Shown: positions 16,743-25,941, numbered from the stretch's first letter. The stretch is DNA of 64,000 nt from Ruegeria sp. PrR005 (GCF_010500245.1 NZ_JAAGOX010000010.1:1-64000), one strand, 5' to 3'. The notes: generated by a model from the letters alone, not told the origin. A program made the numbers and translations.

Positions 16743-18680
16743 TCACGCAGGGCCGCCTTCGATGACGACCTTGCGGAACATGCCCGCATCGGCGTGGTAA
16801 GACAGGTGGCAGTGGAAGGCCCACTGGCCGGTCACATCGACCTCGGTCTCGGTATAGACGGTGGTGCCGGGCGCAACGCTGACCGTGTGCTTGATCGGGT
16901 CGTACTGGCCCTTGCCGGTATCCAGGATCGACCACATGCCATGCAGGTGCATCGGGTGCGACATCATGGTTTCATTAACGAATTTGAACCGCACCCGCTC
17001 GCCGTATTTCAGCACGATCGGCTCAGCCTCGGACAGTTTCTTGCCGTTGATCGACCAGATGTAGCGTTCCATGTTGCCGGTCAGGCGCAGTTCGATCTCG
17101 CGGGTGGCGGGCCGATCCTTGTACAGCGGTTTGCGCGCCGTCAGGTCGTCATAGCTGAGGAATTTGCCGCCATTGGCCGCCTTGGGGGTCAGACCGCTGC
17201 CGGGAGCATAGAACGGGTCGCCCTGGCCCTTGGCATTGGTCATCGCGGAATGATCCATGCCCGCCATCGAGTTGCCTGAACTGGTCATATTGGAGTGATC
17301 CATGCCTGCCATCGGTTGGTTCATGCCCGTCATGGTAGAGTGATCCATTGGAGCGGCCTTGGCCTGCGGCGCCGGTGCGGTTTGAGTCATTTGACTGTGA
17401 TCCATACCCGCCATCGGTTGGTCCGTGCCGGTCATGGTGGAGTGATCCATCGGCGCGGCCTCGGCCTTGGGCGCCGGCGTGGTACCGCCCATCTGGCTAT
17501 GATCCATACCTGCCATCGGCTTGGGCTGAGTGTTCATCTGGCTGTGATCCATGCCGCTCATGTCGTCGAGCGGTTTGGCGGCGCTCTGCATGACATGGCC
17601 TTCCATGCCCATGCCGCCCATCATCCCGCCCATGTCGGCCATGGTCAGGCGCGGCTTTTCACGCATTGCGGGCACTGGGCCAGCCATTCCTTCGCGCGGG
17701 GCCAATGTGCCGCGCACCATGGCTGTTCGGCCCATCGATTCCGCCACGATGCTGTAGACGCGGTTTTCCTTGGGCTGCACGATCACGTCATAGGTCTCGG
17801 CCACCGAGATCCGCAATTCGTCCACCATAACCGGTTTCACATCATTGCCATCGGCCTGCACGACGGTCATTTTCAGACCGGGGATGCGCAGGTCGAAATA
17901 AGCCATGGCCGACGAGTTGATCAGCCGCAGCCGTACCTTCTCGCCCGGCTTGAACAGTCCGGTCCAGTTCTGATCGGTGCTTTCGCCGTTGATCATGGGG
18001 GTAAATCCCTGGACGTCCTCGACATCCGTGGGCATCATCCGCATCCGGCCCCACATCTTGCGGTCTTCCAGCGCCGCCTTGAGGCCGATATCACCTGAAT
18101 CCTTGATCAGGTCCTGCAAGGTGCGCTGCGAGCGGTTGTAGTAATCCGCCGACATTTTCAGGTTGCGCATAATGCGCTTGCCACGCTGCGGGTGGGTGTC
18201 GGTCAGTTGCACGACATAATCGCGGTCGGCACGGACACGCTCGCCCCCCTTGGGCTCGATCACGATGGCGCCATAAGCGCCGTCCGGCTCCTGGAAACCT
18301 GAATGGCTGTGAAACCAATAGGTGCCGGCCTGCTTGATCGGAAAGTTATAGGTGAAGGTCTCGCCCGGCTTGATGCCGTCAAAGCTGATCTTGGGCACGC
18401 CGTCCTGGTCAAAGGGCAGGATCAGCCCGTGCCAGTGGATCGAGGTATCCTCGCGCAGGTTGTTGGTCACGTTCAGCGTGACATTCTCACCTTCCTTGAA
18501 GCGCAGGATGGTGGGGGTCTGGCTGTTGTTGTAGCCAACACCGGACTTTCGGAACTTGCCCGCGTCGATGCGGATCTTGTCGACGGTGATATCATAGGTC
18601 CCGGCCTGGGCGGCGGAAGCCGCGGACAGGACAAGGGCAGCGCTGGCAACAGCCGCGCGCAAGGGTGCGATGGGTGGCAT
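16743..18680 (-). CDS. copA: Copper resistance multicopper oxidase CopA
   Basis: A 645-residue periplasmic oxidase of the CopA/PcoA family. The ATG at 18680 is preferred: AAAGGA lies six bases upstream, whereas the frame from 18698 would need TTG. The leader is a plain Sec signal (ending AASAAQAG) with no twin arginine, which is unusual for this family. The copper motifs HWHGLI, WFHSHSG, HPMHLHGM and HCHLSYHADAGMF are complete. The middle holds seven MDHSxM units. The enzyme oxidises and binds Cu(I) in the periplasm and works with CopB. It leads the copA-copB-cupredoxin unit. Confidence 0.95.
   Translation of the reverse strand: MPPIAPLRAAVASAALVLSAASAAQAGTYDITVDKIRIDAGKFRKSGVGYNNSQTPTILRFKEGENVTLNVTNNLREDTSIHWHGLILPFDQDGVPKISFDGIKPGETFTYNFPIKQAGTYWFHSHSGFQEPDGAYGAIVIEPKGGERVRADRDYVVQLTDTHPQRGKRIMRNLKMSADYYNRSQRTLQDLIKDSGDIGLKAALEDRKMWGRMRMMPTDVEDVQGFTPMINGESTDQNWTGLFKPGEKVRLRLINSSAMAYFDLRIPGLKMTVVQADGNDVKPVMVDELRISVAETYDVIVQPKENRVYSIVAESMGRTAMVRGTLAPREGMAGPVPAMREKPRLTMADMGGMMGGMGMEGHVMQSAAKPLDDMSGMDHSQMNTQPKPMAGMDHSQMGGTTPAPKAEAAPMDHSTMTGTDQPMAGMDHSQMTQTAPAPQAKAAPMDHSTMTGMNQPMAGMDHSNMTSSGNSMAGMDHSAMTNAKGQGDPFYAPGSGLTPKAANGGKFLSYDDLTARKPLYKDRPATREIELRLTGNMERYIWSINGKKLSEAEPIVLKYGERVRFKFVNETMMSHPMHLHGMWSILDTGKGQYDPIKHTVSVAPGTTVYTETEVDVTGQWAFHCHLSYHADAGMFRKVVIEGGPA
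17235..17565 (-). repeat. Coding tandem repeat, seven MDHSxM copper-binding units
   Basis: Inside copA, seven MDHSxM units occur in about 105 residues. The centre shows a larger duplication: two 34-residue blocks, each starting MAGMDHSQM, containing AAPMDHSTMTG and ending in QP. At the DNA level the repeated unit is about 102 bp. Met/His motifs of this kind bind Cu(I) and Cu(II), so the copy number may set buffering capacity. Confidence 0.85.
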
Positions 18681-18866
18681 CGTTGGTCCTTTGTTCAATT
18701 GAGTAGCTGGTCAGGAGACCACTGCGGGCTATCGCCGGTGCAGCCGCCATGCGCGCCGGGCCGTGCCGAAGACGCATCTGCATTGTGTTGGGCGGTATAA
18801 AAGCCGGTTTGCCGCTGCGACCGTCACGCTGAGAGACCGGCGCGCAATGGGCTCACGTAAATGGCG

Positions 18867-19190
18867 TCACGCTTTGGGTGGTGGCAGATGCGCCTCGGGC
18901 GTTACAGACGCCAGACCGGAAAGATTCAGCGCAACAGCCAGCTTACCTGTTGTTTCCGCAGGAAACGCCTTTTGCCACAGTTGCGGAATCACCGGTGTTT
19001 CACAGGTTGCGACCTTGTGGCAAAGGTTGGGGTCCGGGCCGGACGTGTCGTGGCTGCCTGCTGTTTCGTGCTGGACGGCAAACGCGTCTGTTGGCTGGCC
19101 TTCTGCATTTGCAGCCTGCGGCAGGAAAAGTGCTGACAGCGCAAGCATCAGTGCCAGCGATATCCACATTTTTCCAGCGTATTTGCGCAT
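18867..19190 (-). CDS. Small exported protein with two cysteines, unknown function
   Basis: A 107-residue protein. Residues 1-29 form a Sec signal (WISLALMLALSALFLPQAANA). The mature part is about 78 residues, has His residues early on, and a Cys pair spaced by five residues (NLCHKVATCETP). I do not recognise the family. It lies upstream of copA on the same strand (186-bp gap) and behind direct-repeat box 3, so it is probably induced by copper. A small periplasmic copper-binding or chaperone peptide would fit the context, but nothing in the sequence proves it. Confidence 0.65.
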   Translation of the reverse strand: MRKYAGKMWISLALMLALSALFLPQAANAEGQPTDAFAVQHETAGSHDTSGPDPNLCHKVATCETPVIPQLWQKAFPAETTGKLAVALNLSGLASVTPEAHLPPPKA

Positions 19191-19250
19191 AGACCAGGTT
19201 CCTTCGGCTCTCGTTTCATCTAGCTACTCAACGCCAGATCGCAACTCAAG

Positions 19251-19266
19251 GATACGTTTTGATACA
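19251..19266 (-). promoter_or_regulatory. Direct-repeat box 3 (probable response-regulator site)
   Basis: On the plus strand GATACG-tttt-GATACA, the same layout as the boxes at 4934 and 8291, here 61-76 bp before the small exported protein gene, which reads on the minus strand. The 247-bp gap 19191-19437 otherwise holds no gene. Confidence 0.6.
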
Positions 19267-19437
19267 ATCTAGAGGCAGCCGTGACATCGGAGACCGGCAA
19301 ACGATGGTTCACGGCAAAGGCGGCGATACAGGCCGGAAATTGGCACCATTGAGATGCATCACCCTCAAGGCCAACCGCGACACGGAAATGCCGGTCGTGG
19401 TTTTCACTCTCGGAAAAGGTTCGCGGTACCGGCGGCG

Positions 19438-20046
19438 TTACGGCAGCGTTCTTGCCTGAACACTCATGAGCGTCAATTGTACGTCGATCAGCCGCCTCCC
19501 CTCCTCCACCAGGTCGAAGCAGCGATTGCCCAGGGTCCAACGGATCGCAACGCCCTGCATGGTCGAAGTGAGCAGGACAGCCGCGTCCCTCGCCGCCATG
19601 TCCGGGCGTAGAATTCCCTCGGTTTGCATGCCGGTGACAGAGTCGGCAAGCTGGGATTGAAACGATGCGAGCAGATGATCAAACACCTTGCGCAGCGGCG
19701 GGTTGTCCACCGTGAGTTCGCGCGAGAAAAGAAGAGATGGCAGTGCGGGCCTTTCGGCAACTGCCAAAAGTTGGGCGCCGATCAACCCCTTTAGCCTGGA
19801 CTGTGGTCCCAATGCCTGACCTGCGGCTTCCTTCCAGCGTTCTCTCAGCGAGGCCGCTACATTCTCTGCCACGGCAAGCCACAAGTCTCCCTTGGTGGGA
19901 AAGTGGCGAAACACGGCGGGCTGGCTGATGCCGACAGCGCGCGCCACATCGGTCGTGCTCATGCGATCCGGTCCGATTTCCGATGCCAGGCGCAGTACCT
20001 GAGCAATGATCTGAGCCTTTCGGTCTTCGGCACTCAGGCGCGGCAT
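19438..20046 (-). CDS. TetR-family regulator of the RND efflux operon
   Basis: A 202-residue regulator starting at the ATG at 20046; the open extension to 20301 mirrors the opposite gene. The helix-turn-helix is MSTTDVARAVGISQPAVFRHF. The C-terminal domain is of the generic ligand-binding TetR type. It is divergent from the cytochrome b561 and RND genes, and a perfect 16-bp palindrome lies 18 bp before its start, so it most likely represses itself and the efflux operon. Confidence 0.88.
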   Translation of the reverse strand: MPRLSAEDRKAQIIAQVLRLASEIGPDRMSTTDVARAVGISQPAVFRHFPTKGDLWLAVAENVAASLRERWKEAAGQALGPQSRLKGLIGAQLLAVAERPALPSLLFSRELTVDNPPLRKVFDHLLASFQSQLADSVTGMQTEGILRPDMAARDAAVLLTSTMQGVAIRWTLGNRCFDLVEEGRRLIDVQLTLMSVQARTLP

Positions 20047-20063
20047 TGGGTCACCTATTGTTA

Positions 20064-20079
20064 GTGAGTTATAACTCAC
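20064..20079. promoter_or_regulatory. Perfect 16-bp palindrome, probable TetR operator
   Basis: GTGAGTTATAACTCAC is fully self-complementary and lies in the 93-bp gap between the TetR gene (start 20046) and the b561 gene (start 20140). Its size and place are those of a TetR-family operator controlling both directions. Confidence 0.75.
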
Positions 20080-20139
20080 ATAAATTGAACCATATTGCAA
20101 CACCGACTGTGAGTCGCAGAGCCCGCAAGGAGGACTTCC

Positions 20140-20625
20140 ATGCAACCGCGCGCCGGATACTCCCAAATTCAGATTGTCCTGCATTGGGCGGCCTTTGCCC
20201 TGGTCGCGCAGCAATACCTGTTCAAGAACTCCATTTCCGCCGCATGGGAGAATATCTCCGAAGGTGGGGAGATCGCGTTCAACCCCTTGGTCCTTGGCCA
20301 TGTGGCGGGTGGGGTGCTGGTGCTTGCTCTTACGGTTTGGCGGCTTGCCCTTCGCTCCCGGCGTACGGCCCCGGTACCGGTCGGATCAGTCCAGCAGCAA
20401 TTGATCGCCAGGGTGACCCACATTGGCCTCTACAGCCTGATGCTGTTGATGCCCCTCAGCGGGGCAGTCGCCTGGTTCGGGGGAGTCGAGGCTGCGGTGT
20501 CGGGCCATAATGTCATGAAAGTGCTGCTGCTGGGGCTTGTTGCCCTGCACGTTGCCGGAGCGCTCTATCATCAGTTCGTGCTGCGGGACGGGATCCTGAG
20601 CCGCATGCATCAACCACAGGAGTGA
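20140..20625 (+). CDS. Cytochrome b561-family membrane protein
   Basis: A 161-residue protein with four membrane helices. Family histidines are visible in VLHWAAFALV, VLGHVAGG, THIGLYSLM and ALHVAGALYHQ and are suited to bind two b haems. Such proteins oxidise quinol and can pass electrons to the periplasm or remove superoxide. An AAGGAGG ribosome site precedes the ATG. It is the first gene of the TetR-controlled unit with the RND pump, an unusual partner that suggests that the pump's substrate is redox-active or a metal; this is inference. Confidence 0.88.
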   Translation: MQPRAGYSQIQIVLHWAAFALVAQQYLFKNSISAAWENISEGGEIAFNPLVLGHVAGGVLVLALTVWRLALRSRRTAPVPVGSVQQQLIARVTHIGLYSLMLLMPLSGAVAWFGGVEAAVSGHNVMKVLLLGLVALHVAGALYHQFVLRDGILSRMHQPQE

Positions 20626-20629
20626 GACC

Positions 20630-21928
20630 ATGCGCGTCGGCCCCTTGCTCGCCCTGCCGCCCATCGTCCTCGGGATTGCCGCGGCGGCCTGGTTGATCGC
20701 CGGCGCACCCGGGCCCGCAAAAACGGACAGTGACGCGCCCGCGCTTTCGGTTCGCATCGAAACGGTCACGCCGCAGACTATCCGGCCTGCCGCGTCGGTC
20801 TGGGGAAACCTGCGCGCGGCCGACACCTGGGTCGCGGTTGCCGAGGTTCAGGGAGAGGTCATCTGGCGCCACCCTGACCTGGAACAGGGGCGCATAATCT
20901 CTGCGGAAACCGAGGTTCTCCGAATTGACCCCTCGGATTACGAACTGTCACTCAGGCAGGCCGAAGCCGACCTTGCGGCCTTGCAGGCCGAGCGCAGACA
21001 AATCGGGATCGAGGCCGCCAATACCGGGCGTATCCTCGAACTGGAACAGAAACGACTCGCTCTGTCCGAAGCAGATCTCCGGCGAACCGAAAAACTCGTG
21101 TTGCAAGGATCCGTGCCGCAGACACGTGCCGACGAGAGCGAACGCGCCACCCTGCTTGCCAGGCGGACCGTGTCCGAGCTTGAAAATTCCCTGGCGCTTG
21201 TCCCGTCGCGGGAACTGAGGCTGGATGCACAGATCGCCCGGACGCAAGCCGCAATCGACCGGGCGCGCCGGTCGCTCGAGCGGACAAAACTGATCACACC
21301 CTTCGATCTTCGCGTGACCCAAATACCGGTAGAGCTGTTTCAGCCCGTGACCCCCGGCCAAGTTGTCATTCGCGGGGATGGTTTGAATGCGGTCGAAGTT
21401 GTCGCGCATCTTCCCATTGACGAGTTTCGCCGTTTGATCCCCCGTTTGCCCGAAGGCCACTCGATGCAGGACACGTTGCGAACGGGGCTGGCGGATGCGA
21501 TTGGCGTGATCGTCAGCCCAATCGCCGATCCCGGCCAAACCTGGTCAGGGCAAGTGTCACGGATCGAAGGCGCGCTCGATCCCCGCGCTCGAACCGTCGC
21601 GGTGGTTGTTACGATCACCGATCCTTACCAGGGCGCGGATCCGCCATACCGGCTCCCGCTTGTGCCAAACATGCAGGTCCGGCTCGTGTTGACCGGCGCG
21701 TCCTTGTCAGATGTCATCACCGTGCCAGAAGCGGCGCTGCACGGCGGGATCGTGCTGGTTGCCGATGCCGAGAACCGGTTGGAACTGAGACAGGTCACAC
21801 CGGGGTTCGCACAGGATGGGCGTGTCGTCATCTTTGATGGGTTGATCGCTGGCGACCGGGTCGTGATCGATACCATCGCGCCGGCGATCCCCGGTCTTGC
21901 GCTGGCACCTGTCGAGATCACGCTATGA
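20630..21928 (+). CDS. RND efflux periplasmic adaptor (membrane fusion protein)
   Basis: A 432-residue adaptor with an N-terminal membrane anchor (LLALPPIVLGIAAAAWLIAG), a lipoyl-like half (AEVQGEVIWRHPDLEQGRI), a helical hairpin rich in Glu, Arg and Leu (ELSLRQAEADLAALQAERRQ), the second lipoyl half (IDRARRSLERTKLITPFDL) and a beta-barrel. It links an inner-membrane RND pump to an outer-membrane channel; no channel gene is seen in this window. Its stop overlaps the pump start by four bases (ATGA). Confidence 0.9.
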   Translation: MRVGPLLALPPIVLGIAAAAWLIAGAPGPAKTDSDAPALSVRIETVTPQTIRPAASVWGNLRAADTWVAVAEVQGEVIWRHPDLEQGRIISAETEVLRIDPSDYELSLRQAEADLAALQAERRQIGIEAANTGRILELEQKRLALSEADLRRTEKLVLQGSVPQTRADESERATLLARRTVSELENSLALVPSRELRLDAQIARTQAAIDRARRSLERTKLITPFDLRVTQIPVELFQPVTPGQVVIRGDGLNAVEVVAHLPIDEFRRLIPRLPEGHSMQDTLRTGLADAIGVIVSPIADPGQTWSGQVSRIEGALDPRARTVAVVVTITDPYQGADPPYRLPLVPNMQVRLVLTGASLSDVITVPEAALHGGIVLVADAENRLELRQVTPGFAQDGRVVIFDGLIAGDRVVIDTIAPAIPGLALAPVEITL

Positions 21929-24900
21929 TCCGCTGGTTCGCGGGGCATCCGACAGCGGCCAACCTGCTCCTCTTGCTGTTCCTGGCGGCCGGCAGTTTTG
22001 CCGTGCCGGGCCTGCTGCGCGAGACCTTCCCCGATTTTCGCGCGGTCGAAGCGGAAGTGACCGTTCCCTACCGGGGTGCCGCGGCCGAAGATGTCGAGAG
22101 CGGCATCTGCGCGCCGCTCTGGGATGGGGTGCAGGGGGTCGAGGGGCTTGAAACCTTCACCTGCACCGCCCAAACCGGCCGCGCGCGCGCCGTTGCCACG
22201 ATGGCGCCCGGCAACGACCCGATCCGTTTCGTGAACATGCTGCGCACCGAAGTTGCGGCAATCGACAGTTTCCCCGACCGTGCCGATCCGGCTATCGTGC
22301 GCGAGTTGCATCGCTCGGATCCCGTGACGTCGATCGCCGTATCGGGCGACTTGCCGTTGACCGAGCTCGATCTCTACGCCGAAACGCTTTCAGATCGACT
22401 GACAGCCTTGGCCGGTGTTGCCCGCGTGACCCGGTCCGGGCTGGGAACCCGAACCATTCGCGTCAGCGCGCTGGCCGATGTTCTGGAGGCACATGGTCTG
22501 ACGCCCGCCAGTCTGGCCAGCGCGTTGGCCGCCCAGAACGTCGATTTGCCGGTCGGAACACTTGAAGGGCCGGGCATTGACCTGACCGTGAGATTCACCG
22601 CCGAGCGTGAGAAACTGCCAGAGCTGGCCCGCATCCCTGTCCTCGCGCTGGAAAACGGTGCGACGCTGACACTCGGGGATGTCGCGGAGATCGAGGAAAC
22701 CTTCGAACCCACCTCCGACCGTATCTATCTGAATGGGTCCCCAGCGATCTTGATCGATGTTGCCAAATCGCTGGACGCCGATGCGCTCAGGGTTCTTGAC
22801 GCAATCACGGAACTGGCGGCCGAAGAAACGGCACGTCTTCCCAATAGTCTGAAGGTCGAAGTCGTTCAGGATGTCACATCTATCATCCGCGATCGTTTGG
22901 CGATGCTGGTTCAGAACGGGGTGATGGGGCTGGTTCTGGTCGTGGCGGTCATGAGCCTCTTCTTCCGGCCGGGCTTTGCCATCTGGGCGGCAATGGGGCT
23001 GCCGGTTGCCTTTGCGGGCGCGTTCCTGTGGATGGGCCTGTCCGGTCTGAGCCTGAACATGATCACGCTTGTCGCGCTGTTGATGGCGATCGGGATCGTC
23101 ATGGACGATTCCATCGTCATTGCCGAGGCGATTGCCGTCGAAACGGCCAACGGTGCGACGCTTGAAAACGTGGTCGCAGGGGTTGCCCGTGTCGCGCCCG
23201 GCGTCGTGTCCTCGTTCCTGACAACGCTCTGCGTTTTTCTGCCGCTGGCGTTTCTGGCTGGCGAGTTGGGCGCCGTTCTGGAAGTACTGCCCGTCGTCCT
23301 GCTGGCGGCGCTCGCCGCGTCGCTGGTCGAGGCTTTCCTGATCCTGCCGCACCACCTGAAAGGCAGTCTGAAAGGACAGGCTCCGTCAAAGTTCCGCCTC
23401 CGGTTTGATCGTGGTTTCGAAGCCTTGCGCGACCGCGGCGTCGGCCGTCTGGCCGACCTGGCGATAAAGGCACGCTGGTTTGTGGTGGGACTGTCGATTG
23501 GCGCCCTGGTGCTGACCGTCGGCGCCGTTGGTGGCGGGATCATCAAGCGCGAGGCCCTGCCGGAGATCGACGGCGATGTGCTAGAGGCACGCCTGATCCT
23601 GCCCGGCGGTACGACGCTGGCCCGAACGACCGAGGCCGTCGAACAGGTCGAAGCCGCAATCGACCGGGTGAATTCACGGCTGACGCCCGCCCAACCCGGC
23701 GGCCAGTCCCTGGTCACGCGCCGTATCACCCGGATGGGCCGAAACCTGTCGGCAGGTGAAACGGGCGCGCATGTCGCGACCGTTGCCGTGGACCTGCTGG
23801 GCGCGGAAACCCGGACCAGCACGTTGGACGAGATCGTCACACTCTGGCGCGAGGAAATCGGGCCATTGGCCGGTGTCACGTCGCTGGTTCTGACCGAACC
23901 GGGCATCGGACCACAGGGGATCGCCGTCGAATTGCGGCTGACCCATACCGAACTGGACGTTCTTGAGGCAGCCGGACGCGCGACACTTGCCGAACTTGAA
24001 ACCTATGCCGGCGTGCGCAACGCCATCGTTGACCTCCGGCCGGGCGCGCCCGAGCTGCGCCTTGCGCTGGCACCGGGCGCCGAGTCTCTGGGTCTTACAG
24101 CCACCGATGTCGCGGGACAGTTGCGCGCCGCCTTCATCGGCACCCAACTCTCCGAGCTTCGGCGGGGCGACGACGCCTGGGAGGTCGAGGTCCTGCTGGC
24201 GGGGTCCGATCGCGCAACACGTGGTGATCTGACATCGTTCGACATCGCGCTTCCCGACGGCGGAACCGCTCCGTTGTCGACCGTCGCGTTGATTACAGAG
24301 TCGCGCGGCTGGGGCAGCCTGACGCGGCGCAATGGTATCAGAACCCTGACGGTATCTGCGGATGTTGACGGGCGGATTGGCAACGCGGATGCGATCACTG
24401 CCCAACTTTCGCGCAGCTTCCTTCCTGAGCTTGCACAAACGATGCCCGGACTTGGCTTTGACATCGGCGGACAGGCGGCGAATTCCGCCGAGACCGTTGC
24501 CTCGATCCTGCGCGGTTTCCTCATCGGCCTTGTCGGCGTCTACGTGGTGCTGAGCTTTCAGTTCCGCAGCTATGTCGAGCCGGTGATCGTCATGCTGACG
24601 ATCCCGCTGGCATTTCTGGGCGTGATCTGGGGCCATGTTCTGATGGGTTACAACATCTCGATGCCCTCTCTTGTCGGCGCGGCATCGCTGGCAGGGATCG
24701 TCGTCAATAATGCAATCCTTCTGGTCGGTGTCATCAAGACACGTCAAGCCGAGGGAAAATCAGCGGTGATTGCGGCCGGAGACGCCGTGCGCAGCCGCTT
24801 TCGCCCGATCTTCGTTTCTGTGTCCACAACGATAATCGGCATGGCGCCATTGTTGCTTGAGACCTCGACGCAGGCGCAGACCCTGAAACCACTGGTGATT

Positions 24901-25035
24901 TCCCTGGTCTTTGGTCTGTTGGCGGCGACCCTCCTGATTATCATCATCTTGCCGGCGTTTTACGCCGCTCTTGAAGATTTCCGCAGGAATGGACCCACCG
25001 ACCACCCCAATCCTGGTGCGTTAGAAAAGAGGTAG
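21925..25035 (+). CDS. RND-family efflux pump, inner-membrane subunit
   Basis: A 1036-residue pump of the usual RND length, with helix 1 at residues 12-30, large periplasmic loops, two helix clusters and the family segments NLLLLLFLAAGSFAVPG, AIGIVMDDSIVIAEAI in helix 4 and the internally repeated GAASLAGIVVNNAILL in the second half. The Asp pair of helix 4 used for proton relay appears as MDDS. It is probably an HAE-type multidrug or lipophile pump rather than a CusA-type metal pump, because the MxxM copper-relay residues are not evident. It ends the operon, convergent with an epimerase gene. Confidence 0.92.
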   Translation: MIRWFAGHPTAANLLLLLFLAAGSFAVPGLLRETFPDFRAVEAEVTVPYRGAAAEDVESGICAPLWDGVQGVEGLETFTCTAQTGRARAVATMAPGNDPIRFVNMLRTEVAAIDSFPDRADPAIVRELHRSDPVTSIAVSGDLPLTELDLYAETLSDRLTALAGVARVTRSGLGTRTIRVSALADVLEAHGLTPASLASALAAQNVDLPVGTLEGPGIDLTVRFTAEREKLPELARIPVLALENGATLTLGDVAEIEETFEPTSDRIYLNGSPAILIDVAKSLDADALRVLDAITELAAEETARLPNSLKVEVVQDVTSIIRDRLAMLVQNGVMGLVLVVAVMSLFFRPGFAIWAAMGLPVAFAGAFLWMGLSGLSLNMITLVALLMAIGIVMDDSIVIAEAIAVETANGATLENVVAGVARVAPGVVSSFLTTLCVFLPLAFLAGELGAVLEVLPVVLLAALAASLVEAFLILPHHLKGSLKGQAPSKFRLRFDRGFEALRDRGVGRLADLAIKARWFVVGLSIGALVLTVGAVGGGIIKREALPEIDGDVLEARLILPGGTTLARTTEAVEQVEAAIDRVNSRLTPAQPGGQSLVTRRITRMGRNLSAGETGAHVATVAVDLLGAETRTSTLDEIVTLWREEIGPLAGVTSLVLTEPGIGPQGIAVELRLTHTELDVLEAAGRATLAELETYAGVRNAIVDLRPGAPELRLALAPGAESLGLTATDVAGQLRAAFIGTQLSELRRGDDAWEVEVLLAGSDRATRGDLTSFDIALPDGGTAPLSTVALITESRGWGSLTRRNGIRTLTVSADVDGRIGNADAITAQLSRSFLPELAQTMPGLGFDIGGQAANSAETVASILRGFLIGLVGVYVVLSFQFRSYVEPVIVMLTIPLAFLGVIWGHVLMGYNISMPSLVGAASLAGIVVNNAILLVGVIKTRQAEGKSAVIAAGDAVRSRFRPIFVSVSTTIIGMAPLLLETSTQAQTLKPLVISLVFGLLAATLLIIIILPAFYAALEDFRRNGPTDHPNPGALEKR

Positions 25036-25098
25036 ATGGGTGAAGGACGGTCGTCTGATCAGACTTGGCGATACCGGTGCAAACTGAAAGGCTTTTGT

Positions 25099-25941
25099 TC
25101 AGCAAACGGTCCGAAACCGTTCGACGGCGACGTCAAGAACCTCTTCGGGGGGTCGCTTCCACCAGGTGGCGGCAGAAAAGATTTCGACCTCGCACAGGCC
25201 GTCATACCCGGCATCCTCAACACCCCGGCGGATTGCCTTTAGGTCGGCCACTCCATCGCCCATCATTCCACGGTCGAGGAGCATATGAGAAGTGTCCTCC
25301 AGCCAATCACAAAGGTGATAGCCAAATACCCGGCCCTGCGCATCCTGCAACGTTTCGGGCAAGGTCCGGTCCCACCAGACATGATAGACGTCGACCGCTA
25401 TTCCAACGTTCGGCGCATCAATGTCTGTACATATTTCCAGCGCATCTCGCACGGTAAACAGACATGTCCGGTTTCCGCCGAACATCGGGTTGAGAGGTTC
25501 CAAGGCCAGCTTCACGTTGCTTTGCCTCGCATACTCCGCATGCCGTGCAACGCGGTCTGTCAGCCGTTTCCGGCTTTCCTTCAAACCTAGAGTGCCCGTC
25601 TCCGTCCCTCCAGTTACAATTGTCAGAACCGACGCGCCAAGCGCGGATGCCATCTCGATCGAGGCCTGGATCTCTTCGTCGTTGCCAGCCTCGCGGCCGG
25701 TGAGATAGGGCGTGCGACAGAGGCCCGCCACCTGCATTCCGGCCGCACGCACACGCTCACCGATTTCGAACGCACGTGTCCCGATCTCGCGGCGCCAGAA
25801 TACGATTCCACCATAGCCACGCGCGGCACAGGCGTCGATGACCCGTTCCGGCGACCAGCCTGCCCCATACCCGTCCAGGTTATGTCCAAGGGTTGCGGTG
25901 TTCAGGGCAAGCGCCGAATGATCCTGTGAAAAGTCGCGCAT
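25099..25941 (-). CDS. Sugar-phosphate isomerase/epimerase-type TIM-barrel protein
   Basis: A 280-residue protein of the xylose-isomerase-like (AP endonuclease 2) fold. The metal-ligand pattern is visible as Glu in KLALEPLNP, Asp/His in IAVDVYHVWWD, His in VFGYHLCDW and Glu in GLCEVEIFS. Family members isomerise or epimerise keto sugars or polyol breakdown products. It ends the operon acyl-CoA dehydrogenase - SDR - DUF993 - epimerase; its ATG overlaps the DUF993 stop by one base. In other bacteria, DUF993 and this epimerase type often stand together in sugar catabolic loci. Confidence 0.82.
   Translation of the reverse strand: MRDFSQDHSALALNTATLGHNLDGYGAGWSPERVIDACAARGYGGIVFWRREIGTRAFEIGERVRAAGMQVAGLCRTPYLTGREAGNDEEIQASIEMASALGASVLTIVTGGTETGTLGLKESRKRLTDRVARHAEYARQSNVKLALEPLNPMFGGNRTCLFTVRDALEICTDIDAPNVGIAVDVYHVWWDRTLPETLQDAQGRVFGYHLCDWLEDTSHMLLDRGMMGDGVADLKAIRRGVEDAGYDGLCEVEIFSAATWWKRPPEEVLDVAVERFRTVC

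Noticed and set aside
18699-19231. Ten-base match TTGAGTAGCT before copA and, inverted, before the small exported gene
   Set aside because: Ten bases in opposite orientation could be chance; the layout relative to the starts differs, so I do not claim an operator.
25053-25064. Palindrome GTCTGATCAGAC between RND and epimerase genes
   Set aside because: Twelve bases without a loop between two convergent genes; no promoter is expected there.
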